A stretch of DNA of 64,000 nucleotides from Pseudomonas sp. QS1027. GTDB taxonomy: Bacteria > Pseudomonadota > Gammaproteobacteria > Pseudomonadales > Pseudomonadaceae. Location of the stretch: NCBI RefSeq assembly GCF_002814235.1, contig NZ_PHSU01000019.1:167227-231226 (forward strand). Reading direction: 5' to 3'. The position numbers and the translations under genes are program-made. This document shows positions 17,701 to 25,347 of the stretch, in pieces. Below the pieces are notes generated by a model, which made no database searches, had not been told where the DNA came from, and saw nothing but the letters and a program-made list of their open reading frames with translations. Numbering within the stretch: the first letter of the stretch is position 1; every line of letters starts with the position of its first letter.

Positions 17701-17927
17701 CGGCGGTGCATGCCGCGCGGACCCGCCTGCGGCCGATCCTGATGACCTCGCTGGCGTTCATTCTCGGGGTCGCACCACTGACGGTGGCCACCGGCGCGGG
17801 CGCCGAGATGCGCCAGTCGCTGGGCACCACCGTGTTCTTCGGCATGCTGGGGGTGACCTGCTTTGGTTTGTTGTTCACCCCAGCGTTCTACATCTTCATC
17901 CGCAAATACTTCCATGGGAGACGCTGA
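14793..17927 (+). CDS. RND inner-membrane pump, HAE1 family, MexF/PseC-like
   Basis: The 1044-residue length and 12 transmembrane segments are normal for HAE1 pumps. It starts MRIAHFFIDRPRFAVVVS; the proton-relay pair is in VGIVVDDAIVVVENIERN (helix 4); the helix 4 copy in the second half includes GLAAKNAILIVEFAK. The large periplasmic loops carry the FIPEQDQGYL segment. Overall it reads like MexF and like PseC, the exporter associated with syringomycin production. The gene is between its adaptor and outer-membrane channel, overlapping the latter by one base. The nearby NRPS makes lipopeptide export a reasonable role, but general solvent or drug efflux is equally compatible. Confidence 0.88.
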   Translation: MRIAHFFIDRPRFAVVVSCFLTLIGVGALFVLPVAQYPEIVPPTVQVITSYPGASAETIAHTVATPLEQQINGVENMLYMNSQSTGDGKLTITVTFRIGTDLNIAQNLTQNRVQNALPRLPEDVQRLGVQVRKATPSILLAVHLYSDDSSKDTLYLSNYATLHIKDVLARVSGVGDVQFQGGREYAMRIWLDPDKVSAHNLSASEVLAALRAQNLQVSAGVLNQPPTKSSQAYQINIEALGRLSTPDEFAQIILKTDAAGRITRIADVGRVEVGAVDYGSTAFMDRSDASALLIYAQPGANSLDVDHDVLAKMEDLQKDFPAGVAYKIIYDPTIFIGKSVHEVITTIFEAILLVVLVVFLFLQNWRATIIPVVAIPISLFGSFTVLYLTGISLNNLSLFGLVLAVGIVVDDAIVVVENIERNIHGGMSPREAAHHTMDEVGGALLSIALTLCAVFVPAAFLSGISGLFFKQFAVTIAASTIISCIVSLTLSPALCAVLFKPASAHGPEHLSWAGRLLDASFGRFNRAFDKLSFGYGNLTRRLARVLGLVLAVYVGLIGLTGFEFHSTPTGFIPEQDQGYLITIVQLPPGASLERTEAVVRQVIDIALATPGIEHAAPFVGLDATTSTVASNAGTVFTGLPSLYSHDMPGLTAQSVLADLRRRLSVIKDAYVLTIPPPPVQGLGSSGGFKLMLEDRAGLGSKALAEAANKLVAAARQDPTFVGMFTLFNAGSPSIFTNIDRVKAEKVGLKPTDVFSTLQVYLGSQYINDFNYLGRTYQVVAQADANFRATPEDITRLKVRNDAGEMVPIGSVASIEHNTIAYRVPRFNLYPAAEVQGAAAPGVATGDALRKMEELAQKTLPQGIGFEWTELAYQQQQHGTPTLLVFAAAALFCFLVLVAQYESWRLPLAIILIVPMCILAAISGLIGRGMPIDILAQIGFIVLIGLAAKNAILIVEFAKQKQDEGGTAVEAAVHAARTRLRPILMTSLAFILGVAPLTVATGAGAEMRQSLGTTVFFGMLGVTCFGLLFTPAFYIFIRKYFHGRR

Positions 17928-19420
17928 TGGCTGCCCACACTGCTTTCAATCTGAACGTGCACGGCAAATCGACGCTGTTGGCTGGCGGATTGTTGTTCGG
18001 CCTGGGGCTCGCGGGCTGTTCGGTCGGTCCCGACTACCAGGCGCCGCAGATACCGCTCGCGGCCTTCCACAACACCCTGGCCGGCAGTCCCGAAAGCCGC
18101 CTGCCGGCGCCCGAGTTGTCGACCTGGTGGTACGGCTTCAAGGACCCGTTGCTGATGGAAATCGTCAATCAGGTGGTGGCCCAGAACCTCGACCTGGAGG
18201 CCTCGCTGGCCAGGGTCGATCAGGCCCGGGCGGCGGCCGGTGGTGCCGGTGCCGCGCTGTACCCGACGGTGGATTTCAACGGTTCGGCGACCCGCCAGCG
18301 GCAGAGTCTGCAAAGTCCATTGGGCGCCTTGGGCAGCAGCCTGCCAGGTTACGACCGCAACCAGAAGGAACTGGCCGCAGGCCTGTCCGCCAGTTGGGAG
18401 GCCGATCTAGCCCAGGGACTGCACCGAGGTGCGGCAGCGGCCCAGGCCGAAGTGCAGGCGGCGGAGGCGACGCACCTGGGTACGCGGATCACCGTGGTGG
18501 CCGAGGCGGCCGATGCCTATGTGCAGATCCGCGGCTACCAGGCCCGGCTGGCGGTCGCCACCGACCAGATCAGTACCGATGAGCAACTGCTGGAACTGGT
18601 CAACGTTCGCCGGCGGGTCGGGGACGTGGACGAGCGCGATGTCGCCCAGGCCGAGGCCTTGCTCAAACAGGCCCGTTCGACCGTGCCGCTGCTGCGCATT
18701 GCCCTGGAGGCGCAGCTCAATCGTCTCGATGTGCTGATGGGCAAGCAGCCGGGCAGCTCGGCGCAGATGCTGGCCAAGGCCACGGCGATCCCGGGGTTGC
18801 CGGCGGTCAAGGACAGCCTGGCGACGGCCGATGTATTGCGTCGGCGCCCGGATATCATGGCGGCTGAGCGGCGCCTGGCGGCTTCGAACGAGCGTATCGG
18901 TGAAGCCATCGCGCAGTACTACCCCAGCGTCTCGTTGTCCGGCGCGCTCGGGTTTGACAGCGGCACCGGCAACGGCCTGTTCACCCAGCGCTCGTTCCAG
19001 CCCTCGATCACCGGGCTGGTGCGTTGGCGCCTGTTCGACTTCGGCAAGATCGACGCCGAAGTGGCCCAGGCCAAGGGCGCCAACCGCGAAGCCCTGGCGC
19101 TCTACCGCCAGGCGGTGTTGAAGGCTGCCGAAGATGTCGAGAACGCGCTGGTCTCGTTGTCGCAGACCGAGCAGCGAAGGGAAGAACTGGCCGGGGAGGT
19201 GAGTGCCCTGACCCGTGCCCGTGATCTCTCGGAGATCGCCTACAAGGCCGGTGCCACGCCGCTGACCGATGTGCTGGACGCCAACCGCGAGTTGCTGGTG
19301 GCCCGCGATAGCCTCAACGGTACCCAGGCTGATTCGGCCCGGGCGGCGGTGACCTTGTTCCGGGCGATTGGCGGGGGCTGGGACAGTTCCAGCGTGGTGG
19401 CCGCCGGCAAACCGCAATAG
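17927..19420 (+). CDS. Outer-membrane factor of the RND pump (OprM/NodT family lipoprotein)
   Basis: The ATG at 17927 overlaps the pump stop (TGATG), giving 497 residues. A lipoprotein signal with lipobox LAGCS ends near residue 28, followed by VGPDYQAP, typical of OprM/NodT proteins. Two outer-membrane-efflux repeats follow, with the RRPDIMAAERRLAASNERIGEAIAQYYPSVSLSG segment marking the second. These proteins form trimers that span the outer membrane and periplasm. It completes the MFP-RND-OMF set. A frame open 537 bp upstream inside the pump gene is only an extension of the same frame and should not be used as the start. Confidence 0.9.
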   Translation: MAAHTAFNLNVHGKSTLLAGGLLFGLGLAGCSVGPDYQAPQIPLAAFHNTLAGSPESRLPAPELSTWWYGFKDPLLMEIVNQVVAQNLDLEASLARVDQARAAAGGAGAALYPTVDFNGSATRQRQSLQSPLGALGSSLPGYDRNQKELAAGLSASWEADLAQGLHRGAAAAQAEVQAAEATHLGTRITVVAEAADAYVQIRGYQARLAVATDQISTDEQLLELVNVRRRVGDVDERDVAQAEALLKQARSTVPLLRIALEAQLNRLDVLMGKQPGSSAQMLAKATAIPGLPAVKDSLATADVLRRRPDIMAAERRLAASNERIGEAIAQYYPSVSLSGALGFDSGTGNGLFTQRSFQPSITGLVRWRLFDFGKIDAEVAQAKGANREALALYRQAVLKAAEDVENALVSLSQTEQRREELAGEVSALTRARDLSEIAYKAGATPLTDVLDANRELLVARDSLNGTQADSARAAVTLFRAIGGGWDSSSVVAAGKPQ

Positions 19421-19445
19421 CCGGCGAGGCTGGCTGAACCGTCGA

Positions 19446-20012
19446 TCAGCGATCGGCGGTTTCGCCGCACCACTGGTTGATCACCGAGGTCATGATCTTG
19501 TCCGCGAGGACCGGATCGTGGGTGGCCTTGGCGATCAGCATGGCCCCGGTAATCGACGCCAGCACCTGCATGGCGCGTTCTTCCGAGAGGTTACCGGCGT
19601 CACCGTCCTGCTTGCTCATCAGGGTTTTCAGCAAGCGTTCCACACCCAGGCTAAAGGCCTCGCTGGCCGCGCCGCCAACCCGCGACACATCCGCCGCCAG
19701 GGTCGGGATCGGGCAGGCCGCCTGTTTCTCCTGGCAGTGCTTGGGTGTGACATAGGACCTGACGATATCTTCAGTGGTCTGCGCGGTCGTCCAGAAGTCC
19801 TGGTATTCCTCGAAGATCCGGCTCACCGCCGCCGCGACAAACTCGTCCTTGCCATTGGGGAACTGCCGATAAAAGCTGCCGTGGGTCAGCCCGGCGGACT
19901 TGGCCAGCTCGCCAATCCCGATACCGTCGATGCCGTGTTCCCGATACAGCCTGGAGGCGGCCGAGAGGATTTTCTCCTTGTTCAGGCTGCTTTGTTCCTT
20001 GGTGACTTTCAT
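19446..20012 (-). CDS. TetR/AcrR-family repressor
   Basis: The 188-residue protein has the TetR helix-turn-helix near the N-terminus (KILSAASRLYREHGIDGIGIGELAKSAGLTHGSFYRQFPNGKDEFVAAAV) and a helical ligand domain with CQEKQAACPIPTLAADVSR, the pattern of AcrR-like members. I prefer ATG 20012 (GAGG 5 nt upstream) to ATG 20030, which has no ribosome site. The gene converges with the RND pump operon, so it does not share its promoter. It may still control the pump in trans, as many TetR proteins next to RND genes do, or control an unlinked target. Confidence 0.85.
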   Translation of the reverse strand: MKVTKEQSSLNKEKILSAASRLYREHGIDGIGIGELAKSAGLTHGSFYRQFPNGKDEFVAAAVSRIFEEYQDFWTTAQTTEDIVRSYVTPKHCQEKQAACPIPTLAADVSRVGGAASEAFSLGVERLLKTLMSKQDGDAGNLSEERAMQVLASITGAMLIAKATHDPVLADKIMTSVINQWCGETADR

Positions 20013-20186
20013 GCTGGCCTCTTGCGACATTCAGCGCTGCGCCACACGCCCGGGTTGATAACCCCGGGGTGCACTCGGCAGCGGTTGACGATAGCGGATC
20101 GTCGGGTTTAATGATTGTAGTCGTAATCTTTGAGGCTGGATATCGCCCGGAGTTCATTACGCCGACAGAAGGAGGGCGCTTTCAGC

Positions 20187-20759
20187 TCAATCGACAAAGA
20201 TGATCTTCGACACCAGGTCCGCGCTGTTCTTGGCTTGCATCTTTTTCATCAGGCGGGCGCGGTGGACTTCCACGGTGCGGTGGGAGATCGCCAGCTTCCT
20301 GGCTACCTCCTTGCAGGTCAGGCCGTTGACGATGTGCATCGACACTTCCCGTTCCCGTGGCGTGAGGTCCACCGTGGCGTGATGGGCCCGATCCAGGCGC
20401 TCGAAGTGCCAGACCATCAGCTTGAACGGATCGTCCGGGGTCAGGGTATAGCCCTGGGACCTGGCCCAGAACACCTCGCCGTTCTTGTGCTGCATAAAAC
20501 GTTCGTCGGCGTAGGAGCCGCTCTTGCTGCGGCGCAACCAGCTGCGGCTGCGATTGCCGATGGTCTTGTAGTCCGCCTGGGACGGGTAGATCAGCAGGGT
20601 CAATTGTCCCAGCAGCTCTTCGCGCGGGTAGCCGAACAATTCCAGGAAGGCCTCGTTGCAATCGAGCATCAGGCGATTGCCGGTGATCAATTGCGCGGCG
20701 GGCGAGACCATGAATGCCAGGCGCTGAAGGTCTTTCAGTTCTTGCGTGAAGACGGTCAT
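20187..20759 (-). CDS. PAS-LuxR transcriptional regulator
   Basis: This ~190-residue regulator has an N-terminal PAS domain (residues ~15-120: MLDCNEAFLELFGYPREELLGQ...FMQHKNGEVFWARSQGYTL) and a C-terminal LuxR/GerE helix-turn-helix (LTPREREVSMHIVNGLTCKEVARKLAISHRTVEVHRARLMKKM). It lacks an AHL-binding domain and a receiver domain, so it probably senses a small ligand or redox state through PAS. Two starts compete: ATG 20759 (CAGG 6 nt upstream) and ATG 20765. It is divergent from the thiolase/ligase/transporter operon, with a perfect dyad in between, and is most likely that operon's regulator. Confidence 0.85.
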   Translation of the reverse strand: MTVFTQELKDLQRLAFMVSPAAQLITGNRLMLDCNEAFLELFGYPREELLGQLTLLIYPSQADYKTIGNRSRSWLRRSKSGSYADERFMQHKNGEVFWARSQGYTLTPDDPFKLMVWHFERLDRAHHATVDLTPREREVSMHIVNGLTCKEVARKLAISHRTVEVHRARLMKKMQAKNSADLVSKIIFVD

Positions 20760-20813
20760 TGGCATCCTGCCTCAAGGTGAGTCCGATACTGGCGATTCCA
20801 GGTCCGGGGGCGC

Positions 20814-20831
20814 TACGTACCCAGGTACGTA
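20814..20831. promoter_or_regulatory. Perfect 18-bp dyad between the PAS-LuxR gene and the thiolase operon
   Basis: TACGTACC (20814-20821) and GGTACGTA (20824-20831) are a perfect inverted repeat with a CA spacer. It lies 55 bp from the regulator start and 78 bp from the thiolase start. A LuxR-type dimer bound here could act on both promoters. Confidence 0.55.
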
Positions 20832-20908
20832 ATTGTACTAACTGGCGGGCGATACCGGCGGTGCGCCATTGTAAGCAATGCCTGATCCATGCCAAGAAGA
20901 AAATCACC

Positions 20909-22087
20909 ATGATTCATGATTGTGTCTCCATTGTTGCGGCCGGCCACTCGCGTTTTGGCCGTCTTGACGGTTCCACCCTGGAAGATCTGATCGTTCAAGT
21001 GACCCGCCAGGCGCTGACGGACGCCGAGATCTCGGCTTCGGAGATCGATGCGTTGTTCCTCGGGCATTTCAATTCGGGCATGGTCCCGGATGGTTTCGCC
21101 AGTTCGTTGCTGTTGCAAGCCGACCCGGGGCTGCGCTTCAAACCCGCCACCCGCTGTGAAAACGCCTGTGCTTCCGGTTCGGCGGCGATCCAGGCGGGAA
21201 TCAACGCGATTCTCTCCGGCTCCGCCGAACTGGTGCTGGTGGTGGGCGCGGAGAAGATGACCGCCAACTCCACGGCCGAGGTCACCCGGGCCCTGGCCGG
21301 TGCCGGGTACCAGAACGATATCGAGGAGGCGGGCCTGAGTTTTCCGCAACTGTTCGGCCTTGCCGCGCAGCAGTACCGCCAGCGTTACCACTGCCCCATG
21401 GCGTCCATGGCGGCCATCGCTTCGAAGAACCACGCCAATGCCATGGCCAATCCCCTGGCGCAGATGCACCGGGTGATGGATTTCGAACACTGCAACAATG
21501 TCTCCCAGAGCAATCCCTATGTCGCGCCGTCGCTGCGTCTGACCGACTGTTCGCTGATCAGCGACGGCGCGGCGGCCATTGTACTGGCCTCGTCCAGGCG
21601 CGCGCGGCAGTTCCGCCGCGAGGTGCAGATCCGCTCGACCGCCCAGGTCAATGACCTGTTGCCGATCGCACGCCGTGACATCCTCGCCTTCGAAGGGCCG
21701 CAGCGGGCGATCCACTCGGCCTTGCGCGGTGCCTGCGTGACCCTCGGCGACCTCGGTTTTGCCGAAGTCCATGACTGTTTCACCATCGCCGAACTGTTGA
21801 TCTACGAAGCCATGGGCCTGGCGCCCCGGGGCGAAGGGCATCGGGCCCTGGATGACGGCACTGTGCGGGCGGGCGGACGGCTGCCGGTGAACCTGTCCGG
21901 CGGACTCAAGGCCAAGGGACACCCGGTGGGCGCGACCGGGGTCTCGATGCATGCCCTGGCATTTCGGCAACTGACCGGCGAACCGATTGGCCTCGCGGCG
22001 CAGAATCCCGAGTTCGGTCTGGTATTCAATATGGGCGGTATGGCGGTCGCCAACTACGCTTCGGTTCTTCAGGCACGCAGGAGCTGA
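20909..22087 (+). CDS. Thiolase-family acetyl-CoA acetyltransferase
   Basis: The 392-residue protein starts at ATG 20909; the frame open further upstream has no ribosome site. It carries thiolase landmarks: the nucleophilic Cys in TRCENACASGSAAIQAG (near residue 87), a HDCFTIAE segment, and the C-terminal NLSGGLKAKGHPVGATGVS loop with the catalytic His. The second active-site Cys near the C-terminus is not obvious (FNMGGMA is there), which is the pattern of the SCP2-like thiolase branch. It probably cleaves or forms beta-ketoacyl-CoA. The next gene, an acyl-CoA ligase, begins 2 nt after its stop, so both act in one pathway. Confidence 0.82.
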   Translation: MIHDCVSIVAAGHSRFGRLDGSTLEDLIVQVTRQALTDAEISASEIDALFLGHFNSGMVPDGFASSLLLQADPGLRFKPATRCENACASGSAAIQAGINAILSGSAELVLVVGAEKMTANSTAEVTRALAGAGYQNDIEEAGLSFPQLFGLAAQQYRQRYHCPMASMAAIASKNHANAMANPLAQMHRVMDFEHCNNVSQSNPYVAPSLRLTDCSLISDGAAAIVLASSRRARQFRREVQIRSTAQVNDLLPIARRDILAFEGPQRAIHSALRGACVTLGDLGFAEVHDCFTIAELLIYEAMGLAPRGEGHRALDDGTVRAGGRLPVNLSGGLKAKGHPVGATGVSMHALAFRQLTGEPIGLAAQNPEFGLVFNMGGMAVANYASVLQARRS

Positions 22088-22089
22088 GC

Positions 22090-23631
22090 ATGAATATCGC
22101 CAACTGGCTGGAAGACACCGCCATGCGTTGTCCGGAGCAACCCGCCTTGTTCGAGGGGCTGAGGCAAGTCGCCAACTATGGGACCTTTGTGGCCCTGGTC
22201 CGGCACCGGGCCGCGTATCTGGTCAACGAGCACGGGATCGTCCCTGGTGATCGTGTCGCCCTGTTCATGCTGAACTGCTGTGAATACCTCGAGCTGCTCT
22301 ACGCCATCTGGTGGGTCGGCGCCGTGGCAGTGCCGATCAACTGCAAGCTGCACCCCGTCGAGGTCAGCTGGATCGTCGAGAACGCCCAGGCCCGGCTGAT
22401 TTTCACTGACGGTGGCGAGGTGTTCGCGCCCGATATCCCGCTGCCGGGTTGCCGAGAGCTGGATCGGGAAGACATGGGCGAGTTCGAGCCGGTGGCTTCG
22501 ACGGCGCTGGATACCCCTTGTCTGCGTCATGCCGATGACCTGGCCTGGTTGTTCTACACCTCGGGCACCACCGGTCGATCCAAGGGCGTGATGCTGAGCC
22601 ATGGCAACCTGATGGCCATGTCGCTGTGCTATCCGCTGGATGTGGACCCGGTCAGTGCCGAGGATGCCGTGGTCTATGCGGCACCGATGTCCCATGGTGC
22701 CGGTCTCTACAACTTTATCCACGTGCGCCGTGGCGCGCGCCATGTGGTCCCTGAGTCCCGTGGCTTCAGGGCCGACGAGCTGTTCGGCCTGGCGAACTGG
22801 CTGGGCAATGTCAGTTTGTTCACGGCGCCCACCATGCTCAAGCGCATGGTCGAGCAGGCCCGCCGTCAAGGCTATAGCGGGGAGGGCATCAAGACGATTG
22901 TCTATGGTGGCGCTCCCATGTACCACGCGGACCTGAAGGAGGCCCTCATTACTTTCGGGCCACGACTGGTGCAGATCTATGGCCAGGGCGAGAGCCCGAT
23001 GACCATCAGTGCCTTGTCCCGCCAGGTGATCGCCGATCGCAAGCACCCCGAATGGGCGACGCTGACCGCGTCCGTGGGCCGCGCCCAGTCCTGTGTGGAA
23101 ATACGCATCCTCGATCCCGGACACCAGCCGCTGCCGGTTGGCCAGATGGGCGAAATCGCTGTGCGCGGGCCCACCGTCATGCAAGGTTACTGGCGCAACG
23201 AGGCCGCAACGCGCCAGACCCTGGTGGAAGGCTGGCTGCTGACCGGTGACGTGGGCTTTGTCGACGAGGCCGGTTACCTGACGCTCACCGACCGCTCCAA
23301 GGATGTGATCATTTCCGGCGGCAGCAACATCTATCCCCGGGAAGTCGAGGAAGTGCTGGCACAGCACCCGGGGGTCTTTGAAGTCTGTGTGGTCGGCGAA
23401 ACGGATGCACACTGGGGTGAATCGGTGGTAGCGTTCGTCGTCGCGCGCATGGCCGGGACCCTCGACGAGTCGTCCCTCAATGCCTGGTTCATCGAGCGCA
23501 TGGCCTCGTTCAAGAAACCGAAGAAATACGTGTTTCGCAGCGATCTGCCGAGAAACAGCTATGGCAAGGTCCTCAAGACCGAACTGCGCCTGTGGTTAAA
23601 GCACAGCGCCAATGACACCCTCGTTCCCTGA
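22090..23631 (+). CDS. AMP-forming acyl-CoA synthetase
   Basis: The 513-residue enzyme belongs to the ANL superfamily: P-loop FYTSGTTGRSKGVMLSH (residues ~155-171), adenylate-binding YGQGESPMT (near 298), the hinge LTDRSKDVIISGGSNIYPREVEE and the C-terminal lysine in PRNSYGKVLKTELR. There is no carrier domain and the layout is that of CoA ligases rather than NRPS A domains, so it is not an evident loader for the NRPS. It activates a carboxylic acid to its CoA thioester. Coupled to a thiolase and followed by an MHS transporter, it looks like part of an uptake-and-degradation operon. Confidence 0.85.
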   Translation: MNIANWLEDTAMRCPEQPALFEGLRQVANYGTFVALVRHRAAYLVNEHGIVPGDRVALFMLNCCEYLELLYAIWWVGAVAVPINCKLHPVEVSWIVENAQARLIFTDGGEVFAPDIPLPGCRELDREDMGEFEPVASTALDTPCLRHADDLAWLFYTSGTTGRSKGVMLSHGNLMAMSLCYPLDVDPVSAEDAVVYAAPMSHGAGLYNFIHVRRGARHVVPESRGFRADELFGLANWLGNVSLFTAPTMLKRMVEQARRQGYSGEGIKTIVYGGAPMYHADLKEALITFGPRLVQIYGQGESPMTISALSRQVIADRKHPEWATLTASVGRAQSCVEIRILDPGHQPLPVGQMGEIAVRGPTVMQGYWRNEAATRQTLVEGWLLTGDVGFVDEAGYLTLTDRSKDVIISGGSNIYPREVEEVLAQHPGVFEVCVVGETDAHWGESVVAFVVARMAGTLDESSLNAWFIERMASFKKPKKYVFRSDLPRNSYGKVLKTELRLWLKHSANDTLVP

Positions 23632-23672
23632 ACAACCCTTTTACGGATAGCCATCAGACAGGAGTCCCTTCC

Positions 23673-25013
23673 ATGGGAATGCAACACACAGACCCGGCCC
23701 GGCAACGGCGCCGGGCGTTTATCGGTGCGACCTCGGGCCACCTGATCGAGTGGTACGACTACGGCGTCTATGGCTTTCTCGCCGTTTATATCGGCAAGTC
23801 GTTCTTCGTCTCCGACGACCCCACCACCAGCCTGCTCGCCAGTTTCGCCGCCTTTGCCCTGAGCTTTTTCATCCGGCCGTTGGGCGGGCTGTTCTTCGGT
23901 CCGCTGGCGGACAAGATCGGCCGGCGCAAGACCCTGATCACCGTGCTGGTGATGATGGCCGGCTCAACCTGCCTGCTGGGGCTGTTGCCGACCTATGCCA
24001 CGTTGGGAATCGCCGCGCCGATCCTGCTGGTGCTGATTCGTTGTGTGCAGGGTTTTTCCGCCGGCGGCGAGATCGGCACCATCACCAGTTTTATTTCCGA
24101 GTACGCGGGGCCTGGACGGCGTGGCTTTGCCACCTGCTGGCTGATGGTCACGGCGGTGCTCGGCCTGTTGCTGGGTGGTGCGGTGGCCAACGGCATGACC
24201 TGGACCTTGGGGGCCCAGACGATGCTGGACTGGGGCTGGCGCATTCCCTTTCTGCTGGCGGCGCCCCTGGGCCTGATCTCGATGTACATCCGCCTGAAAC
24301 TGGAAGACAGCCCCGAGTTCCTGGCCTTGCTCCGGGCCGGGCAGACCTCGAAGGCGCCGCTGCGGGAAGTCTGGCAGTGGAAGCGGGCGATTGCCCTGGT
24401 GTTTTTTATCATCACCCTGCACAGCTCGATCTTCTACCTGGTGCTGACCTTTGCCTCGACCTACATGTCGAGCATTCTCAAATTCGACGCCGGCACAACC
24501 CTGTTCTATGTCTTCACAGCCAGCTTCTCGGCGGCCTTTGTCATGCCGTTCGGCGGGGCGTTCACCGATCGCTATGGGCGCAAGCCGTTCCTGCTGGTGG
24601 TGGGAACCCTGGCGACCCTGGCGATGTACTGGATGTTCAAGTCGGCACCGACGGCAACGGCCGCCTCGTTTTTCTGGCCGCTGATGGCGGTGGCAATCCT
24701 GTTCGGGCTCTATGCCTCGTCGACCTACGCGCTGATGAGCGAGCTGCTGCCCACGCGTATCCGCTCCACCGGCATCGCCGTGGCGTACAACATCCCGGTG
24801 GCGGTATTCGGTGGTAGCGCGCCGCTGATTTCCACCTGGCTGATCAAGCTGACCGGGGACATTACTTCGCCCTGGTACTTCTACGTCGGCACGGGAGTGG
24901 TATCGCTGATTGCGCTGCTGCTGTTGCGCCAGGGGGATTTTGTCGCCAGCACCGATGTGGCCCAGACCCGCAAGGTGGTTCCGAGCGCCGCTGCACCGAT
25001 GCCGGCCAGTTAA
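23673..25013 (+). CDS. MHS-family MFS metabolite/H+ symporter
   Basis: The 446-residue protein has 12 membrane segments and the MHS motifs: SGHLIEWYDYGVYGFLAVYIGK at the start, GPLADKIGRRKTL in loop 2-3, and RCVQGFSAGGEIGTITSFISEYA in helix 4. MHS proteins (KgtP, ShiA, ProP relatives) import carboxylates or similar metabolites with protons. It is 41 nt after the acyl-CoA ligase in the same direction. I infer that it brings in the acid that the ligase activates. A REP pair follows its stop. Confidence 0.85.
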   Translation: MGMQHTDPARQRRRAFIGATSGHLIEWYDYGVYGFLAVYIGKSFFVSDDPTTSLLASFAAFALSFFIRPLGGLFFGPLADKIGRRKTLITVLVMMAGSTCLLGLLPTYATLGIAAPILLVLIRCVQGFSAGGEIGTITSFISEYAGPGRRGFATCWLMVTAVLGLLLGGAVANGMTWTLGAQTMLDWGWRIPFLLAAPLGLISMYIRLKLEDSPEFLALLRAGQTSKAPLREVWQWKRAIALVFFIITLHSSIFYLVLTFASTYMSSILKFDAGTTLFYVFTASFSAAFVMPFGGAFTDRYGRKPFLLVVGTLATLAMYWMFKSAPTATAASFFWPLMAVAILFGLYASSTYALMSELLPTRIRSTGIAVAYNIPVAVFGGSAPLISTWLIKLTGDITSPWYFYVGTGVVSLIALLLLRQGDFVASTDVAQTRKVVPSAAAPMPAS

Positions 25014-25039
25014 TGAAATCTTGAGAACGCCACAACCTT

Positions 25040-25113
25040 GTAGGAGCAGGGCTTGCCCGCGAAGGCGTACTTGAGGCCGCCAAAAGCTTCGCGGGCAAGC
25101 CCTGCTCCTGCAG
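25040..25113. repeat. Inverted pair of Pseudomonas REP sequences
   Basis: Two copies of a ~26-bp REP unit beginning TGTAGGAGCAGGGCTTGCCC face each other (25040-25065 and 25087-25113) across a 21-bp spacer. REP pairs of this type are frequent between genes in fluorescent Pseudomonas and are moved by REP-associated tyrosine transposases (RAYTs). Here they separate the MHS operon from the minus-strand YodC-like gene. Confidence 0.85.
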
Positions 25114-25121
25114 GACCGTGT

Positions 25122-25331
25122 TCAGCCTTGATTGGACACCGCCTCCCGGGGCGCCAGAATCAGGTCCCGGGCGGAATAGAAGCCCTGGATCAAGCGATTC
25201 TTGGCCCGGTACTCGCACAGCACGAGCAGGGTATCCGGGAGATGGGTGGCCGTTGAGCCGTGCTTGACCACCATTATCTTGCCGCCCGAGCGCAGGCGTA
25301 CATGTGAACCAGGTTCGAATGTGCCCATCAT
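25122..25331 (-). CDS. Small YodC-like (DUF2158) protein
   Basis: This 69-residue protein, taken from ATG 25331 (GAGGT 5 nt upstream), begins MMGTFEPGSHVRLRSGGKIMVV, close to the DUF2158/YodC pattern FK.GD.V.LKSGGP.MTV, a small SH3-like beta barrel. The C-terminal half (LVLCEYRAKNRLIQGFYSARDLIL) fits the same family, which ends with a Cys-containing strand followed by an F.A..L motif. Function of the family is unknown. It starts 16 bp after the outer-membrane factor gene and is probably on the same transcript, at the end of a luxR-OMF unit. Confidence 0.65.
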   Translation of the reverse strand: MMGTFEPGSHVRLRSGGKIMVVKHGSTATHLPDTLLVLCEYRAKNRLIQGFYSARDLILAPREAVSNQG

Positions 25332-25347
25332 CAGTGACCTCACGAGG

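Noticed and set aside
14535..17915. Open frame of 1126 codons antisense to the RND pump
   Set aside because: His/Gln/Arg-rich low-complexity translation typical of the reverse of a GC-rich gene; the plus-strand pump is complete and recognisable.
22090..23631. AMP-forming ligase as the missing trans-loader of T9
   Set aside because: It has CoA-ligase character, no carrier domain, and is locked in an operon with a thiolase and an uptake transporter.
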